Assembly: GCA_041398005.1 (NCBI GenBank)
Contig: JAWKVP010000017.1
Location: 1-64,000 of the forward strand
Direction of reading: 5' to 3'
From: JAGREO01 sp020446285
Lineage (GTDB): Bacteria > Pseudomonadota > Alphaproteobacteria > Geminicoccales > Geminicoccaceae
Length of the DNA stretch: 64,000 nucleotides
Each line of letters starts with the position of its first letter. Positions within the stretch are counted from its first letter, which is position 1. The notes beneath the pieces were generated by a model that saw only the letters and a program-made list of their open reading frames with translations, was not told the DNA's origin and did not search any database. The position numbers and the translations under genes were made by a program. Of this stretch, positions 32,621-42,138 are shown piece by piece.

Positions 32621-35600
32621 CTACTTCTCCACCAGCACCTCGACGCGGCGGTTGTTGAAGCGGCCGAGCGGGGTGTCGTTGGTGTCGACCGGGTTTTCCG
32701 GGCCAAGGCCACGCACGACCCACTGGTTCGACGTCACACCCATGCGCCGCATCTCGTCGGCCACATCCTGGGCCCGCTTGAGCGACAGGTCGCGGTTGAA
32801 CTGCTCCGCACCGCGATCGTCGGTGTAACCGGTGAGCGTCACTTTCTGCACCTGCTGCCCGTCGATGCTGGCGACGAGATCCCCGAGCCCGCTCGTCAGT
32901 TCCTCCTGCACGGTATCGGCGCCGAAGCGGAAATTGATGACGGCCTCGTAGATCTCGGGCGGTGTCAGTTCCTCCACCCGTGCGGTCAGGAGCCGTGCCT
33001 CCTCGCTCTTCGTCTGCAGCTCGCGGTTGAGCGTCTCGATCTCGGCCGTATAGAGCCCGATCTGCTCCTCCGCCTCGCTGACGGCACCCTCGGTGCTGGC
33101 GAGCTGGACACGCGCAGCCTCCAGTTCGCCTCGCGAGGTTTCGAGGTCGGCGGTCAGCGTCTCGACATTGGCGCGGGTAGATGCCAGTTCGTCCTGAACC
33201 GAGGCAAGCTCCGTCTCGAGGGCGGCGCGCTGTTCCTGCGCCGTCCCGAGTTCACCGCGCAGCGTCTCGACCTCGCCCGCGAGGTTCGACCCGCTTTGCT
33301 CGGCCATCGACAGCCCGGCTTCAAGCTCGCCGATACGCGCGGTGGCCGCTTCGAGATCGCCCGTCAGCGCAAGTTCACGCTCTTCCAGCGCCGATCCCTG
33401 CTGGCGCGCCTGATCAACCAGCGCCAGCGTCTCGGCGAGACGGGTTTCGATCGCCCCTTTCTCCTCGATCTGCGCAGTGGCTTCGACGAGCGCGCCTTCG
33501 GCATCGGCAAGACGGGCCTGCAACGCATCGCGCTCGCCGGCGGTTGCCGCGACCCTCTGTTCGAGATCGGCGATCCCGGCCGTCAGTTCGGCGATCCGCG
33601 CCTCATTGCCGGCAAGCCTGCCCTGTGCATCGGTGAGTGCCGCCGAAAGCTCCTGATCCCGCGCGGCCAGATCGGTGGCCTCGCTCTCGGCAGCCTGAGC
33701 CGTGGCCTGAATGGCGGCAAGGGCCTGCGCATGGGACGTGCGCTCGGCTTCGATATCCGCCGAGAGCGTGTCGCGTTCGGCGACGACCGCCGCAAGATCG
33801 GCCTGCAGCGCCTCGACCTGCCCCTGCCCCTCGGCCAGAGCCTCTTCCAGTGTTGCAACCTCCTGCACGAGCCCGTCACGCGATGCCTCGAGCGCGTTCA
33901 CCGCCTCCGTGCCGCTCGCCTGCACCGTTGCGAGCTCTGCCGCAATCCCGTCTCGCTGCGCGACCGCATCGGCGAGTTCCGCCTGCAGCGTCTCGATACG
34001 GCCCTGCCCCTCGGCAAGCGACGCCTCGAGTGCCGTGACCTGCTGCGAAAGCTCCTCGCGCGACGCCTCGAGCGTGCTCACCGCCTCCGTTCCGCTCGCC
34101 TGCGCACCAGCAAGCTCTTCCGCAAGCGCATCCTTCTGTGCGACCGCATCCGCAAGCTCCGCCTGCAACGTCTCGATACGGCCCGAGCCCTCGGCAAGCG
34201 ACGCTTCGAGTGCGGTGACCTGCTGCGAAAGCTCCTCGCGGGATGCTTCGAGCGTGCTCACAGCCTCGGCACTGCTCGCCTGTGCACCCGCAAGCTCCTC
34301 GGAAAGCGCATCTTTTTGTGCAACCGCATCCGCAAGCTCCGCCTGCAACGTCTCGATACGGCCCGAACCCTCGGCGAGTGCGGCTTGGAGTTCGGCCATC
34401 GCCTCTTCCTGCTCGGCCCGTTCCGTCTCGAGCTCGCCGATGCGCACATTGCCGCCGGCAAGCGCGCTTTCGGCGGCGGCAAGGGCCGATGACAGCGTCT
34501 GCCTTCGCGCGGCAAGGTCGGTCGTTTCGCCCTCGACATCCTGCATGGTGGATTCGAGCGCCGCCATGGCTTCGCTATGGCTCGCCCGTTCGCCTTCGAG
34601 CTGGCCGGCGAGGTCATCCCGTTCGGTAACCGCCGTTCCCAGTCCGGAAATGGCCGAATTCAGCTCGGCCTGCAGGGTCTGGATCCGGTTCTCGCCCTCG
34701 GCCAGCGACGCCTCGAGCGCCGCAATCGCCTCTTCCTGCTCGGCCCGCTCGCCTTCGAGCCGGGCGGCGAGGTCATCCCGTTCGGTGACCGCCGTGCCCA
34801 GTCCGGCTATGGCCGAATTCAGCTCGGCCTGCAGCGTCTGGATCCGGTTCTCGCCCTCGGCCAGCGAGGCTTCGAGTGCTGCGATCGCCTCTTCCTGCTC
34901 GGCCTGCTGCGCCGTCAGTTCCGCCTGAACCTGCGACAGTGCCTCGTTGCGCTCGCCGCGATCCTCCGCCTGTGCCTGCAGATCGGCGAAATTGGAACGG
35001 GTCGCCTGCAGGCTGCCCTCGGTTTCGGCAATGCGGGCCTCCAGCGCCGCGCGTTCTCCCAGAAGCTCGGTCACACGCGCGTCCTTCGCGCCGTTCGCGG
35101 CACGCATGGCCTCGAGCCGGTCAGCGAGATCGGCAGCCTCGTCCGTCCCCGATGCAAGCGCCACCTCGAGCGCGTTGCGGGCGGCCAGAAGCTCGGTCAC
35201 ACGCGCGTCCTTGGCGGTCGCGGTCGCCCGCAACGCCTCGATGGTCGAGACGAGATCGGCGATTTCGGCATCCTTTGCCGCAATCTCCTCCTGGAGTGCG
35301 GCGATCTCGGCCGAAAGCGCGCTTCCCGCCTCCGCCGCCGTCACGATCTCCGCGTCCTTTTCACCGATGATGCCGCGCAGACTGCCGGCGAGCGCCGCCG
35401 CCTCGGCGAGGCGCTGCTCCAGCCCGGTCGAGCGCTCGGCGAGTTCCTCGGCCTGCCGGCGTGCGTCGGCGATCTCGTTCCGGCTCGATGCGAACTGGTC
35501 GCCGAGAGCGTTCCGTTCCGCCGATATCCGCGCGATCCGCTCCTCGAGCGAGGCGACATTCGCTTCGAGCGAGGCAATGGCGGTGTCCTTCTCGCCGATC

Positions 35601-36904
35601 AGCGACTGCTGGCTGCCGAGCATCTCGCGAAGCTCGTTCTGGCCGCTGACGATGCCGTCGAGCCGCTCGGCCATCTCCGCACCGAAGAGCGGCAACATGT
35701 CCGCACGCGCGGCCTCGGCATTCTCCTGCTCGGCGAGCCGCGACTGCACGGCCTCCAGTTCGGCCCGCGTCCGCTCCAGTTCGGCCGTGACAGCGGTTTC
35801 GTTGGAGACCCCGCCCAGTGCCGAGTCGACATCGAGCCCGCGCTCGGCAAGGGCGGCTGCCACCGCGTTGCGCTGGTCACCCTCCTCCAGTTCGCCGATG
35901 AGGCCGAACATGTCGGCCTGGTCGCTGCGGAGTACGGCTCCCAGACTGGCCACCTTCGCCGACTGTTCGGCGGACATGGCGAGAAGCTGGTTGCGCTGCG
36001 CCCGGCTGCTGGCGAGATTGTCCTCCAGCCGCTGGCGCTCGCCGGTCAGTTCCTGCACGCGCGCATCGAGCACCGCCACCTTGGCCATGCTCTCGTTCAG
36101 CGCCTCCTTGCTCGCCTGCCGGGCGCGTTCGAGTTCATCGCGCTCGGCCACCAGCGATGCGACATTCTCCTCGACGAGACCGAGCTGCCCGGCAAGCGAA
36201 TCGCGCTCGCCCTGAAGGCCCTGCAGGTGGCTTTCCAGTGCCGCCGCCTTCACCCCCGCCTGCGCCAGCGCCTCGTTGCGGCCCTCGATGCCGCTTTCCA
36301 GCGACACGCGCTTGTCCTGAAGCTCGTCGAGGGCGTCCTCGGCGATCCGCAGCCTGTTGCGCGCCGCCGCCTCGCGGCTTCCCATGAGGGCCAGCTGGGA
36401 TGCGAGATTGGCGGCATCCTGCGCCTTTTCCTGTTCCAGCCCCGCAAGCGCGCTCTGACGCGCCTCGATCTCGGCCCGCGCCGCCTCGATCTCGTCATTG
36501 CCGGCGGCGATCTCGTCATTCAGCCGGGCGATGGTCGCCTCGGCCTCGCCGATCGAGTCCCTGAGCCCGGACATCTCGCCGGACGAGCTGTCGAGCGCGC
36601 TCTGGCGCTCCGCGAGTTCGGCGCTCCTCGCCTCCAGCTCGCCCTGCGCCTGTGCCAGACTGTCGCTCAGTTCGGCGATCCTCGCATCGGCCCCGGCCAT
36701 TCCGGATTCGAGCTCGCTTCGCGACGCCTCGATCTCCGCCAGCTGATCCTCGTAACGGGCCTCGATGTCGGCCATGCTCGATTCGAGCTCGTTCTTGTCG
36801 ATGGTCGTCTTTCCACCGTAGACGAGAGAAGCAAGCAGGGCGGCGACAGCACCGCCGGTCGCCAGCCTGCCTTTCGTGAGCTTGCCGGAATCGTTGCCCG
36901 CCAT
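32621..36904 (-). CDS. Giant coiled-coil protein with N-terminal membrane anchor and C-terminal OmpA domain
   Basis: 1427 residues. One N-terminal membrane segment (GRLATGGAVAALLASLVYGG, residues 12-31) is preceded by basic residues, so the rest should be periplasmic. Residues 40-1300 are almost pure coiled coil (Ala/Glu/Leu/Arg rich) with internal repeats of 60 and 53 residues. The last 105 residues are an OmpA/MotB-type peptidoglycan-binding domain (FRFGADTVQEELTSGLGDLV, VTLTGYTDDRGAEQFNRDLS, then LSLKRAQDVADEM and FNNRRVEVLVEK). ATG at 36904 has GGGAGA upstream. Extended, it would be far longer than the periplasm is deep, so it must fold back or lie along the wall. Function unknown; envelope organisation is likely. 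Confidence 0.88.
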   Translation of the reverse strand: MAGNDSGKLTKGRLATGGAVAALLASLVYGGKTTIDKNELESSMADIEARYEDQLAEIEASRSELESGMAGADARIAELSDSLAQAQGELEARSAELAERQSALDSSSGEMSGLRDSIGEAEATIARLNDEIAAGNDEIEAARAEIEARQSALAGLEQEKAQDAANLASQLALMGSREAAARNRLRIAEDALDELQDKRVSLESGIEGRNEALAQAGVKAAALESHLQGLQGERDSLAGQLGLVEENVASLVAERDELERARQASKEALNESMAKVAVLDARVQELTGERQRLEDNLASSRAQRNQLLAMSAEQSAKVASLGAVLRSDQADMFGLIGELEEGDQRNAVAAALAERGLDVDSALGGVSNETAVTAELERTRAELEAVQSRLAEQENAEAARADMLPLFGAEMAERLDGIVSGQNELREMLGSQQSLIGEKDTAIASLEANVASLEERIARISAERNALGDQFASSRNEIADARRQAEELAERSTGLEQRLAEAAALAGSLRGIIGEKDAEIVTAAEAGSALSAEIAALQEEIAAKDAEIADLVSTIEALRATATAKDARVTELLAARNALEVALASGTDEAADLADRLEAMRAANGAKDARVTELLGERAALEARIAETEGSLQATRSNFADLQAQAEDRGERNEALSQVQAELTAQQAEQEEAIAALEASLAEGENRIQTLQAELNSAIAGLGTAVTERDDLAARLEGERAEQEEAIAALEASLAEGENRIQTLQAELNSAISGLGTAVTERDDLAGQLEGERASHSEAMAALESTMQDVEGETTDLAARRQTLSSALAAAESALAGGNVRIGELETERAEQEEAMAELQAALAEGSGRIETLQAELADAVAQKDALSEELAGAQASSAEAVSTLEASREELSQQVTALEASLAEGSGRIETLQAELADAVAQKDALAEELAGAQASGTEAVSTLEASREELSQQVTALEASLAEGQGRIETLQAELADAVAQRDGIAAELATVQASGTEAVNALEASRDGLVQEVATLEEALAEGQGQVEALQADLAAVVAERDTLSADIEAERTSHAQALAAIQATAQAAESEATDLAARDQELSAALTDAQGRLAGNEARIAELTAGIADLEQRVAATAGERDALQARLADAEGALVEATAQIEEKGAIETRLAETLALVDQARQQGSALEERELALTGDLEAATARIGELEAGLSMAEQSGSNLAGEVETLRGELGTAQEQRAALETELASVQDELASTRANVETLTADLETSRGELEAARVQLASTEGAVSEAEEQIGLYTAEIETLNRELQTKSEEARLLTARVEELTPPEIYEAVINFRFGADTVQEELTSGLGDLVASIDGQQVQKVTLTGYTDDRGAEQFNRDLSLKRAQDVADEMRRMGVTSNQWVVRGLGPENPVDTNDTPLGRFNNRRVEVLVEK
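33830..34380 (-). repeat. Three 180-bp coding repeats in the coiled-coil gene
   Basis: A 60-residue unit running from GSGRIETLQAELADAVAQ to QQVTALEASLAE is repeated at a 180-bp period (for example at 34011 and 34191) with a few substitutions, and fades at both ends. A separate 53-residue pair containing GENRIQTLQAELNSAI lies near 34610-34900. These show growth of the coiled coil by in-frame duplication. Confidence 0.8.
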
Positions 36905-37162
36905 GGGTCCATCTCCCTCTTGCGTTGTCCGATCTCGAATTCGATCAGGGCGCGGTCGCCCCCGCTTTTGCCTCATGTGTAATGTGCTGTCTTGTGGCAA
37001 TTTCGCAAGTCCGCAACTCCACCAACCGCAACAGCGGACTGCACCTTTTGCCGCCACCGCGCGAAAACGCGCCGGCGGTGCGGGATCGCCGCCCGGATTG
37101 TGTGCCGAGCCCGCAAGTGATAGCTCCAGCGGAGTGTTCGCGTCCTCGGGGGGAAAGGTTTC

Positions 37163-37915
37163 ATGAGTTTTGATCTGACAGGCAGGGTTGCACTCGTTAC
37201 CGGCGGCAATGGCGGTATCGGCCTCGGCATGGCGAAGGGCCTCGCCGATGCCGGGGCACGGGTCGCGATCGCCGGCCGCAATGCCGACAAGAACGCCGCC
37301 GCCGTCGAGATGCTCGGCGACGGAGCGATGGCTGTTATCGCCGATGTGACCGACGCGGCATCCCGGCAACGGATGGTCACGGAGGTCGAGGAACGCTTCG
37401 GCGGCCTCGACATCTTCATCGCCAATGCCGGGATCAACCGGCGCAAGCTGCCGACCGACTACACGCAGGATGACTGGCGGGCGGTCATCGACACCAATCT
37501 GGATTCCGTCTTCGGCGGCTGTCAGGCGGTTCATCCGGCGATGAAACGGCGTGGCGGCGGCAAGATCGTGACCATCGGCTCGATGCTGTCGATCTTCGGC
37601 CTGCCGCTCTCGGTCGCCTATGGTGCGAGCAAGGGCGGTGTGGTGCAGATGACGAAGGGCCTCGCCAGCGCCTGGGCCGCCGACAATATCCAGGTCAATT
37701 GCGTCCTGCCCGGCTGGATCGATACCGAGCTCACCCGCAAGGCACGCATCGACATGACCGGGCTCGACGACAATGTGAAGGCACGCACACCCGCCGGACG
37801 CTGGGGCGAGCCCGCCGATCTCGCCGGCATCGCCGTCTTCCTCGCGAGCCCGGCCGCCGATTTCATCACCGGAACGGCCATCCCGGTCGACGGCGGCTAC
37901 TCGATCATGGGCTAG
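37163..37915 (+). CDS. Short-chain dehydrogenase/reductase
   Basis: 250 residues. Classical SDR: cofactor motif TGGNGGIGLGMAKGLA, IANAGINRR, catalytic Ser in GSMLSIFG and Tyr-Lys in VAYGASKGG, C-terminal ITGTAIPVDGGYSIMG. The closest look is to gluconate 5-dehydrogenase / 2-deoxy-D-gluconate 3-dehydrogenase types, but the substrate is not certain. The ATG follows GGGGGGAAAGG. Divergent from the giant coiled-coil gene. A half copy of the RIME1-like palindrome starts at its stop codon and may act in termination. Confidence 0.9.
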   Translation: MSFDLTGRVALVTGGNGGIGLGMAKGLADAGARVAIAGRNADKNAAAVEMLGDGAMAVIADVTDAASRQRMVTEVEERFGGLDIFIANAGINRRKLPTDYTQDDWRAVIDTNLDSVFGGCQAVHPAMKRRGGGKIVTIGSMLSIFGLPLSVAYGASKGGVVQMTKGLASAWAADNIQVNCVLPGWIDTELTRKARIDMTGLDDNVKARTPAGRWGEPADLAGIAVFLASPAADFITGTAIPVDGGYSIMG

Positions 37916-37966
37916 CTTTTCCCGTTCAGATGGAACCCATCTGAACGATCAGGAAATGCGGCGAAA
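37914..37966. repeat. Half copy of the RIME1-like palindromic element
   Basis: 53 bp beginning inside the SDR stop codon. Contains CGTTCAGATGG (37923-37933) and CCATCTGAACG (37937-37947). It is the reverse complement, with one extra C, of the right half of the full element at 42665-42772. Between two plus-strand genes it could serve as a hairpin at the transcript end. Confidence 0.85.
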
Positions 37967-37990
37967 CGACGAGACAAGAGAGGATCGCGC

Positions 37991-38455
37991 ATGGCAAAGA
38001 CCGATGTCAGCCGGCTGACACAGCTCGGCACAAGCACGAAACAGCCCGCCTCGCCCGACGAGGCGGTGCTGGAGACGGTGCCCAATCCGCATCCGGGCAG
38101 CGACTATGTCGTGCGCTTCACCTGCCCCGAATTCACCTCGCTCTGTCCGCTCACCGGCCAGCCGGACTTCGCCCATATCGTCATCGACTTCGTGCCGGAC
38201 GAAAAGCTCGTCGAGAGCAAGTCGCTCAAGCTCTATCTCGCCAGCTTCCGCAATCACGGCGATTTCCACGAGGCATGCTCGGTGGGCATCGGCAAGCGGC
38301 TGGAAGAGGCGCTGCGGCCGAAATGGCTGCGCGTGGGGGCCTACTGGTATCCACGGGGCGGCATTCCCATCGATGTCTTCTACCAGACCGGCGAGCCACC
38401 CAAGGGGCTTTTCCTGACGGATCAGGACGTGCCCGGCTATCGCGGACGGGGCTGA
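37991..38455 (+). CDS. queF: NADPH-dependent 7-cyano-7-deazaguanine reductase (QueF)
   Basis: 154 residues, the short single-domain (unimodular) QueF form. It reduces the nitrile of preQ0 to preQ1 in queuosine synthesis for tRNA. Catalytic cysteine in CPEFTSLCPLTGQPDFA (about residue 55), the QueF motif ESKSLKLYLASFRNHGDFHE, and the tunnel-fold end RGGIPIDVFYQTG are present. ATG at 37991 follows AGAGAGGA. No other queuosine gene is near. Confidence 0.95.
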   Translation: MAKTDVSRLTQLGTSTKQPASPDEAVLETVPNPHPGSDYVVRFTCPEFTSLCPLTGQPDFAHIVIDFVPDEKLVESKSLKLYLASFRNHGDFHEACSVGIGKRLEEALRPKWLRVGAYWYPRGGIPIDVFYQTGEPPKGLFLTDQDVPGYRGRG

Positions 38456-38467
38456 CAGCGCAGAAGC

Positions 38468-39664
38468 TCAGGGCGAAGGGCCGCCGACGGCCTGTGCCGC
38501 CTGCGCCGCTTCCCGGTCGGCCTTGGCGTTGCGGAAGAACAGCGCCAGCACCAGCAGGCCCGAGCCGGCCATCATGAAGATCACGGGATAGCCGAGCCAT
38601 TCGGCGACCGGCCCCATGATCATGGTTCCGGCCGCCTGCCCGATGAAGAGGCAGAAGGCGAAGAGAGCTATGGCGGCACTCCGGTCGAAGGTTGCCATCT
38701 GCGTGCCGTTGGTCTGCAGGGTGTTGTGCATCATGTAGAAGCCGAAACCGGCGATGCCGGCCGCCAGCGCCACGAGCCCGACAGTGCCGGCAACGGCCAC
38801 CAGCGCGAAACCGGCGACCAGCGCCATGCCGCCGCCCAGCACCAGCCCCCTTTCGCCAAGCCGCCGGTGGAGTTTCCTGACGAACAGGATGAAGACCAGA
38901 CTGCCGAAGCCAAAGCAGCTCATGACGGCACCGATGGCGAGATAGGAGAGATCGAACGCGGCATGGAGATGAGGGGCGACATAGGGAAACGTGCCGGCGC
39001 AGAGAAAGCCCTCGATCGTCACCGTCAGGAGGACGATGCGCGCCCAGCGAACCCTCAACACGCGGGCATACTGACCGAAAAGGTTGGGAATGTCCGCTGC
39101 CCGTTCGAAATTCCGGACATGCCCCGAACGCAATTCGATCACCATTGCCAGTGCGGTGGCCATCGTCGTCATTCCAAGCGCAAGGAACAGCTGCCGCCAT
39201 GACAGCCATTCGGCGAAGAGACCGGCAAAGGCCTGACCGAAGATTCCGCCGAAGACACCGCCGAGAAGAAACCGGGCGATGACCGGCTGGCGGTCCTCAT
39301 AGGCGACCGTCTCGCCGATATAGACCATCGACATCGGAATGACGGCTGCGATCGTCAGCCCGGAGAAGAAGCGGCCGAGCGTCAGCCAGAAGAGATCGGA
39401 GGCGAAGGCGCAGGCGAGCGTGCCGGCAGCCGAGGCGGAAATCGCGATGACGGCCGTGCGATAGGGACCGAGCCGCGCACCGATGCCGCCATAGACGAGC
39501 TGGAACAGGCCGTAACCGAGCGTGAACGCGGTGATCGACATCGCCGCAGCACTCACCGGAACGGCGAATTCATCGGCAAGCTGCGGCAACAGCGAATCGC
39601 AGATGCGTGTCGTCGCCGATGCCATGAAGGCGCCGAGACTGAGCCATGCGATCGACCTGTTCAA
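38468..39664 (-). CDS. MFS transporter
   Basis: 398 residues with about 12 membrane helices. MFS loop motif GYGLFQLVYGGIGARLGPYR after helix 2 and FLLGGVFGGIFGQAFAGLFA in helix 5 are of the drug/metabolite exporter kind. The start MNRSIAWLSLGAFMASATTR leads straight into helix 1. Convergent with queF, 12 bases apart. No clue to the substrate. Confidence 0.87.
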   Translation of the reverse strand: MNRSIAWLSLGAFMASATTRICDSLLPQLADEFAVPVSAAAMSITAFTLGYGLFQLVYGGIGARLGPYRTAVIAISASAAGTLACAFASDLFWLTLGRFFSGLTIAAVIPMSMVYIGETVAYEDRQPVIARFLLGGVFGGIFGQAFAGLFAEWLSWRQLFLALGMTTMATALAMVIELRSGHVRNFERAADIPNLFGQYARVLRVRWARIVLLTVTIEGFLCAGTFPYVAPHLHAAFDLSYLAIGAVMSCFGFGSLVFILFVRKLHRRLGERGLVLGGGMALVAGFALVAVAGTVGLVALAAGIAGFGFYMMHNTLQTNGTQMATFDRSAAIALFAFCLFIGQAAGTMIMGPVAEWLGYPVIFMMAGSGLLVLALFFRNAKADREAAQAAQAVGGPSP

Positions 39665-39680
39665 CGAGACTCCCCTGTCC

Positions 39681-39720
39681 CCGAAAGAAAGGAAACGGGG
39701 CCGCCCTCATGAACGGCCCC
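39681..39720 (-). terminator. Rho-independent terminator of the DctPQM operon
   Basis: On the minus strand, GGGGCCG pairs with CGGCCCC (39697-39703 with 39714-39720, 10-base loop) and is followed by GTTTCCTTTCTTTC. It lies 30 bases after the dctP stop and before the MFS gene on the same strand. Confidence 0.7.
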
Positions 39721-39749
39721 GCTCCCGCATACCGCCGGCTTCGGCGGAC

Positions 39750-40739
39750 CTACTCGATACCGTTGATCGCCTCATAGGCCGCAAGGGCGCCGAGTTCCTC
39801 GGCATAGGCACGCTTCACCGGCTCGGCGAGCTCGAGCAGCTTGTCGCGCTCGGTGAATTCATGCGTGGTGAGAAGTCCTTCCTTTTCCATGCCGGCGAGC
39901 TTCTCGGCATCCTGCCCGCTCTCGATGTCGCGCGCATACCGTCCGGCTTCCTTGCCCGCCTCGAGCACGCATTTCTGCTGGTCGGCGTCGAGGCGCTCGA
40001 AGGTGGCGTTGGAAAAGGCGATGGGACGGACCGTGATCGCATGGGCGGTCTTGGAGATATGCGGTCCCACCTCGTAGAACTTCATCTGCTCGATGCCGGC
40101 GGCCTCGTTCTCGGCGGCATCGATAACGCCGGTCTGGATGGCGTTGTAGACCTCGCTGTAGGCAATCACCGAGGGCGCCGCCCGCACCGCCTCGAAGATC
40201 TGCGTCTGGATCGGCGCGCCCATCACCCGCATCGGCAGGCCCTCGAGCTCGGCCATGTTGGTGACCGGGTGGTTGACGATGAGCTGGCGGGTGCCGCCGC
40301 CGGCATAGCCGATCAGGCGGACATTGGCGTTGGCGAGCACATCCTCGGCGATCGGCGCGAGCGCATCCTGTTCGAGCACCTTGTTCCAGTGGTCGAGATC
40401 ACGGAACAGGAAGGGCATGTCCATGAGCGGTGCCATCTGCGAGAAGGTCGACATGTGCGAGGGCGACACCACCCCGTAATCGACCGAGATGCCCTGGCTC
40501 ATATATTCGAAATAGTCCTTTTCGAGGCCGAGCTCGGAATTGAGATGCAGATCGAACTTGAGCGAACCGCCCGAGCATTCGCCGGCAAGCTCCTCGAACT
40601 TGCGCAGCCCCTTGGTGAACGCGTGGTTCTCGTCGAATTGCACCGCGCCGACAAGGGTCACCTCCTCGGCCTCGACCGCCGAAACCGTCGCCACGAGGGC
40701 GACCGCGGCGGTTGCAAGCAGTGTCCTGACAGACGTCAT
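39750..40739 (-). CDS. TRAP transporter substrate-binding protein, DctP family
   Basis: 329 residues with a signal peptide ending around residue 24 (SAVEAEEVT), periplasmic. DctP family features: VSPSHMSTFSQMAPLMDMPF, LANANVRLIGYAGGGTRQLI, and MGAPIQTQIFEAVRAAPSVI with the Arg that salt-bridges a carboxylate ligand. SEVYNAIQTGVIDAAENE is the usual family motif. The ligand is probably an organic acid. Last gene of a DctQ-DctM-DctP operon, 94 bases after dctM. Confidence 0.92.
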   Translation of the reverse strand: MTSVRTLLATAAVALVATVSAVEAEEVTLVGAVQFDENHAFTKGLRKFEELAGECSGGSLKFDLHLNSELGLEKDYFEYMSQGISVDYGVVSPSHMSTFSQMAPLMDMPFLFRDLDHWNKVLEQDALAPIAEDVLANANVRLIGYAGGGTRQLIVNHPVTNMAELEGLPMRVMGAPIQTQIFEAVRAAPSVIAYSEVYNAIQTGVIDAAENEAAGIEQMKFYEVGPHISKTAHAITVRPIAFSNATFERLDADQQKCVLEAGKEAGRYARDIESGQDAEKLAGMEKEGLLTTHEFTERDKLLELAEPVKRAYAEELGALAAYEAINGIE

Positions 40740-40833
40740 GAGATTTTACCTCCCTTTCTCATGGTCCACATTCGCCTGCAATTACAGGCTGTAGCGCGCG
40801 AAATGTCACGCGCAATCGCGAAAATGTCCACGC

Positions 40834-42138
40834 TCAGTCGATGAATTTGGGCATCAGGAGGCGCGGCAGGAAGAGGATGATGTCGGGGATCAGGATGATG
40901 ACCAGCAGCACGGCGAGCATCGGTGCGAGGATCACGGTGACATCCTTGAGCGCCTGCACGAGCCGGATCTCGCCGATGGCGGCGGCGATCAGCAGGCACA
41001 GGCCGTAGGGCGGCGTGACGAGGCCGAAGGCGAGGCTGATCACGCCGATGATGGCGAAATGGATACCGTGCATGCCGACATGCTGGGCCACCGGATAGAG
41101 CACGGTGCCAAGGATGATGATCGCCGGCACCGCGTCGATGAACATGCCGAAGAGCAGGAAGGCGAGTGCGATCATGATGCCGGTGCCGGTGACGCCGAGC
41201 CCCATCACCTCGATCTGGGCGACCAGCGCCGCCGGAATCTTGAAATAGGCGAGGCACCAGCCGAACGCCGAGGCGGTGCCGACGCAGAAAAGGGAGATGC
41301 CGGCGAACCGGGCGCTTTCGTAGAACACATGCGGCAGCTCGCGCGGCGCGATCGAGCGGTAGACGAAGAGGCCGAGGATCAGCGAATAGATGACGGCGAT
41401 GAGCGAGGCCTCGGTGGGCGTGAAGAAGCCGCCGACGATGCCGCCGACGATGATGACGGGCGTCATGAGTGCCAGAAAGGCGCCGGCGAAGGCGCGCACG
41501 AGCTCCATGAAGGAGGAGCGCTGGTAGACGGGATAGCCGCGCATCTTCGCGTAGGCGTAGACCGTGAGCATCTGCGACCCGGCGATGAGGATCCCCGGAA
41601 CCACGCCGGCGAGGAACAGCCCGCCGATCGAGACGGACATGAGCCCGCCCCAGATGACCATCAGGATCGAGGGCGGGATGATGACACCCATCACCGACGA
41701 ACAGGCGGTGATGGCGACGGCGAAGGAGGTGTCGTAGCCCTCCTTCTTCATCTGCGGGATGAGCAGCGAACCGATGCCGGCGGCATCCGCCGTCGAGCTG
41801 CCCGATATGCCGGCGAAGAGCATGGAGACGGTGACGTTCACATGCCCGAGACCGCCCGGCAGATGGCCGACCATGGCCCGGCTGAGGGCGATCAGGCGAT
41901 CGGTGATGCCCGAGGAATTCATGAGGTTGGCGGCGAGCAGGAAAAACGGCACCGCCAGCAGGATGAAGGCGTTGTAGCTCTTGAACATCTCGCGCAGGAG
42001 CAGGATCGGCGTCAGCCGCTCCTCGATGAAGAACACCGGGATGACCGCAACCCCGAGGGCAAAGGCGACCGGCACGCGCAGGACGACGAGGATGCCGAAA
42101 ACACCAAAGAGTATGGCCGCGACCTCGCCCGGACTCAT
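40834..42138 (-). CDS. TRAP transporter large permease, DctM
   Basis: 434 residues with about 12 membrane helices, the normal DctM size. Motifs: VPFFLLAANLMNSSGITDRL, FAGISGSSTADAAGIGSLLI, IIPPSILMVIWGGLMSVSIG and TPTEASLIAVIYSLILGLF. It is the sodium-driven transport subunit. The start is ATG at 42138, overlapping the dctQ stop by four bases; the longer ORF upstream is dctQ sequence in another frame. Confidence 0.93.
   Translation of the reverse strand: MSPGEVAAILFGVFGILVVLRVPVAFALGVAVIPVFFIEERLTPILLLREMFKSYNAFILLAVPFFLLAANLMNSSGITDRLIALSRAMVGHLPGGLGHVNVTVSMLFAGISGSSTADAAGIGSLLIPQMKKEGYDTSFAVAITACSSVMGVIIPPSILMVIWGGLMSVSIGGLFLAGVVPGILIAGSQMLTVYAYAKMRGYPVYQRSSFMELVRAFAGAFLALMTPVIIVGGIVGGFFTPTEASLIAVIYSLILGLFVYRSIAPRELPHVFYESARFAGISLFCVGTASAFGWCLAYFKIPAALVAQIEVMGLGVTGTGIMIALAFLLFGMFIDAVPAIIILGTVLYPVAQHVGMHGIHFAIIGVISLAFGLVTPPYGLCLLIAAAIGEIRLVQALKDVTVILAPMLAVLLVIILIPDIILFLPRLLMPKFID

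Noticed and set aside
34577..36982. 801-codon plus-strand frame opposite the giant coiled-coil gene
   Set aside because: It mirrors the Glu/Ala/Leu-rich coding strand; the minus strand has anchor, coiled coil and OmpA domain with a proper start.
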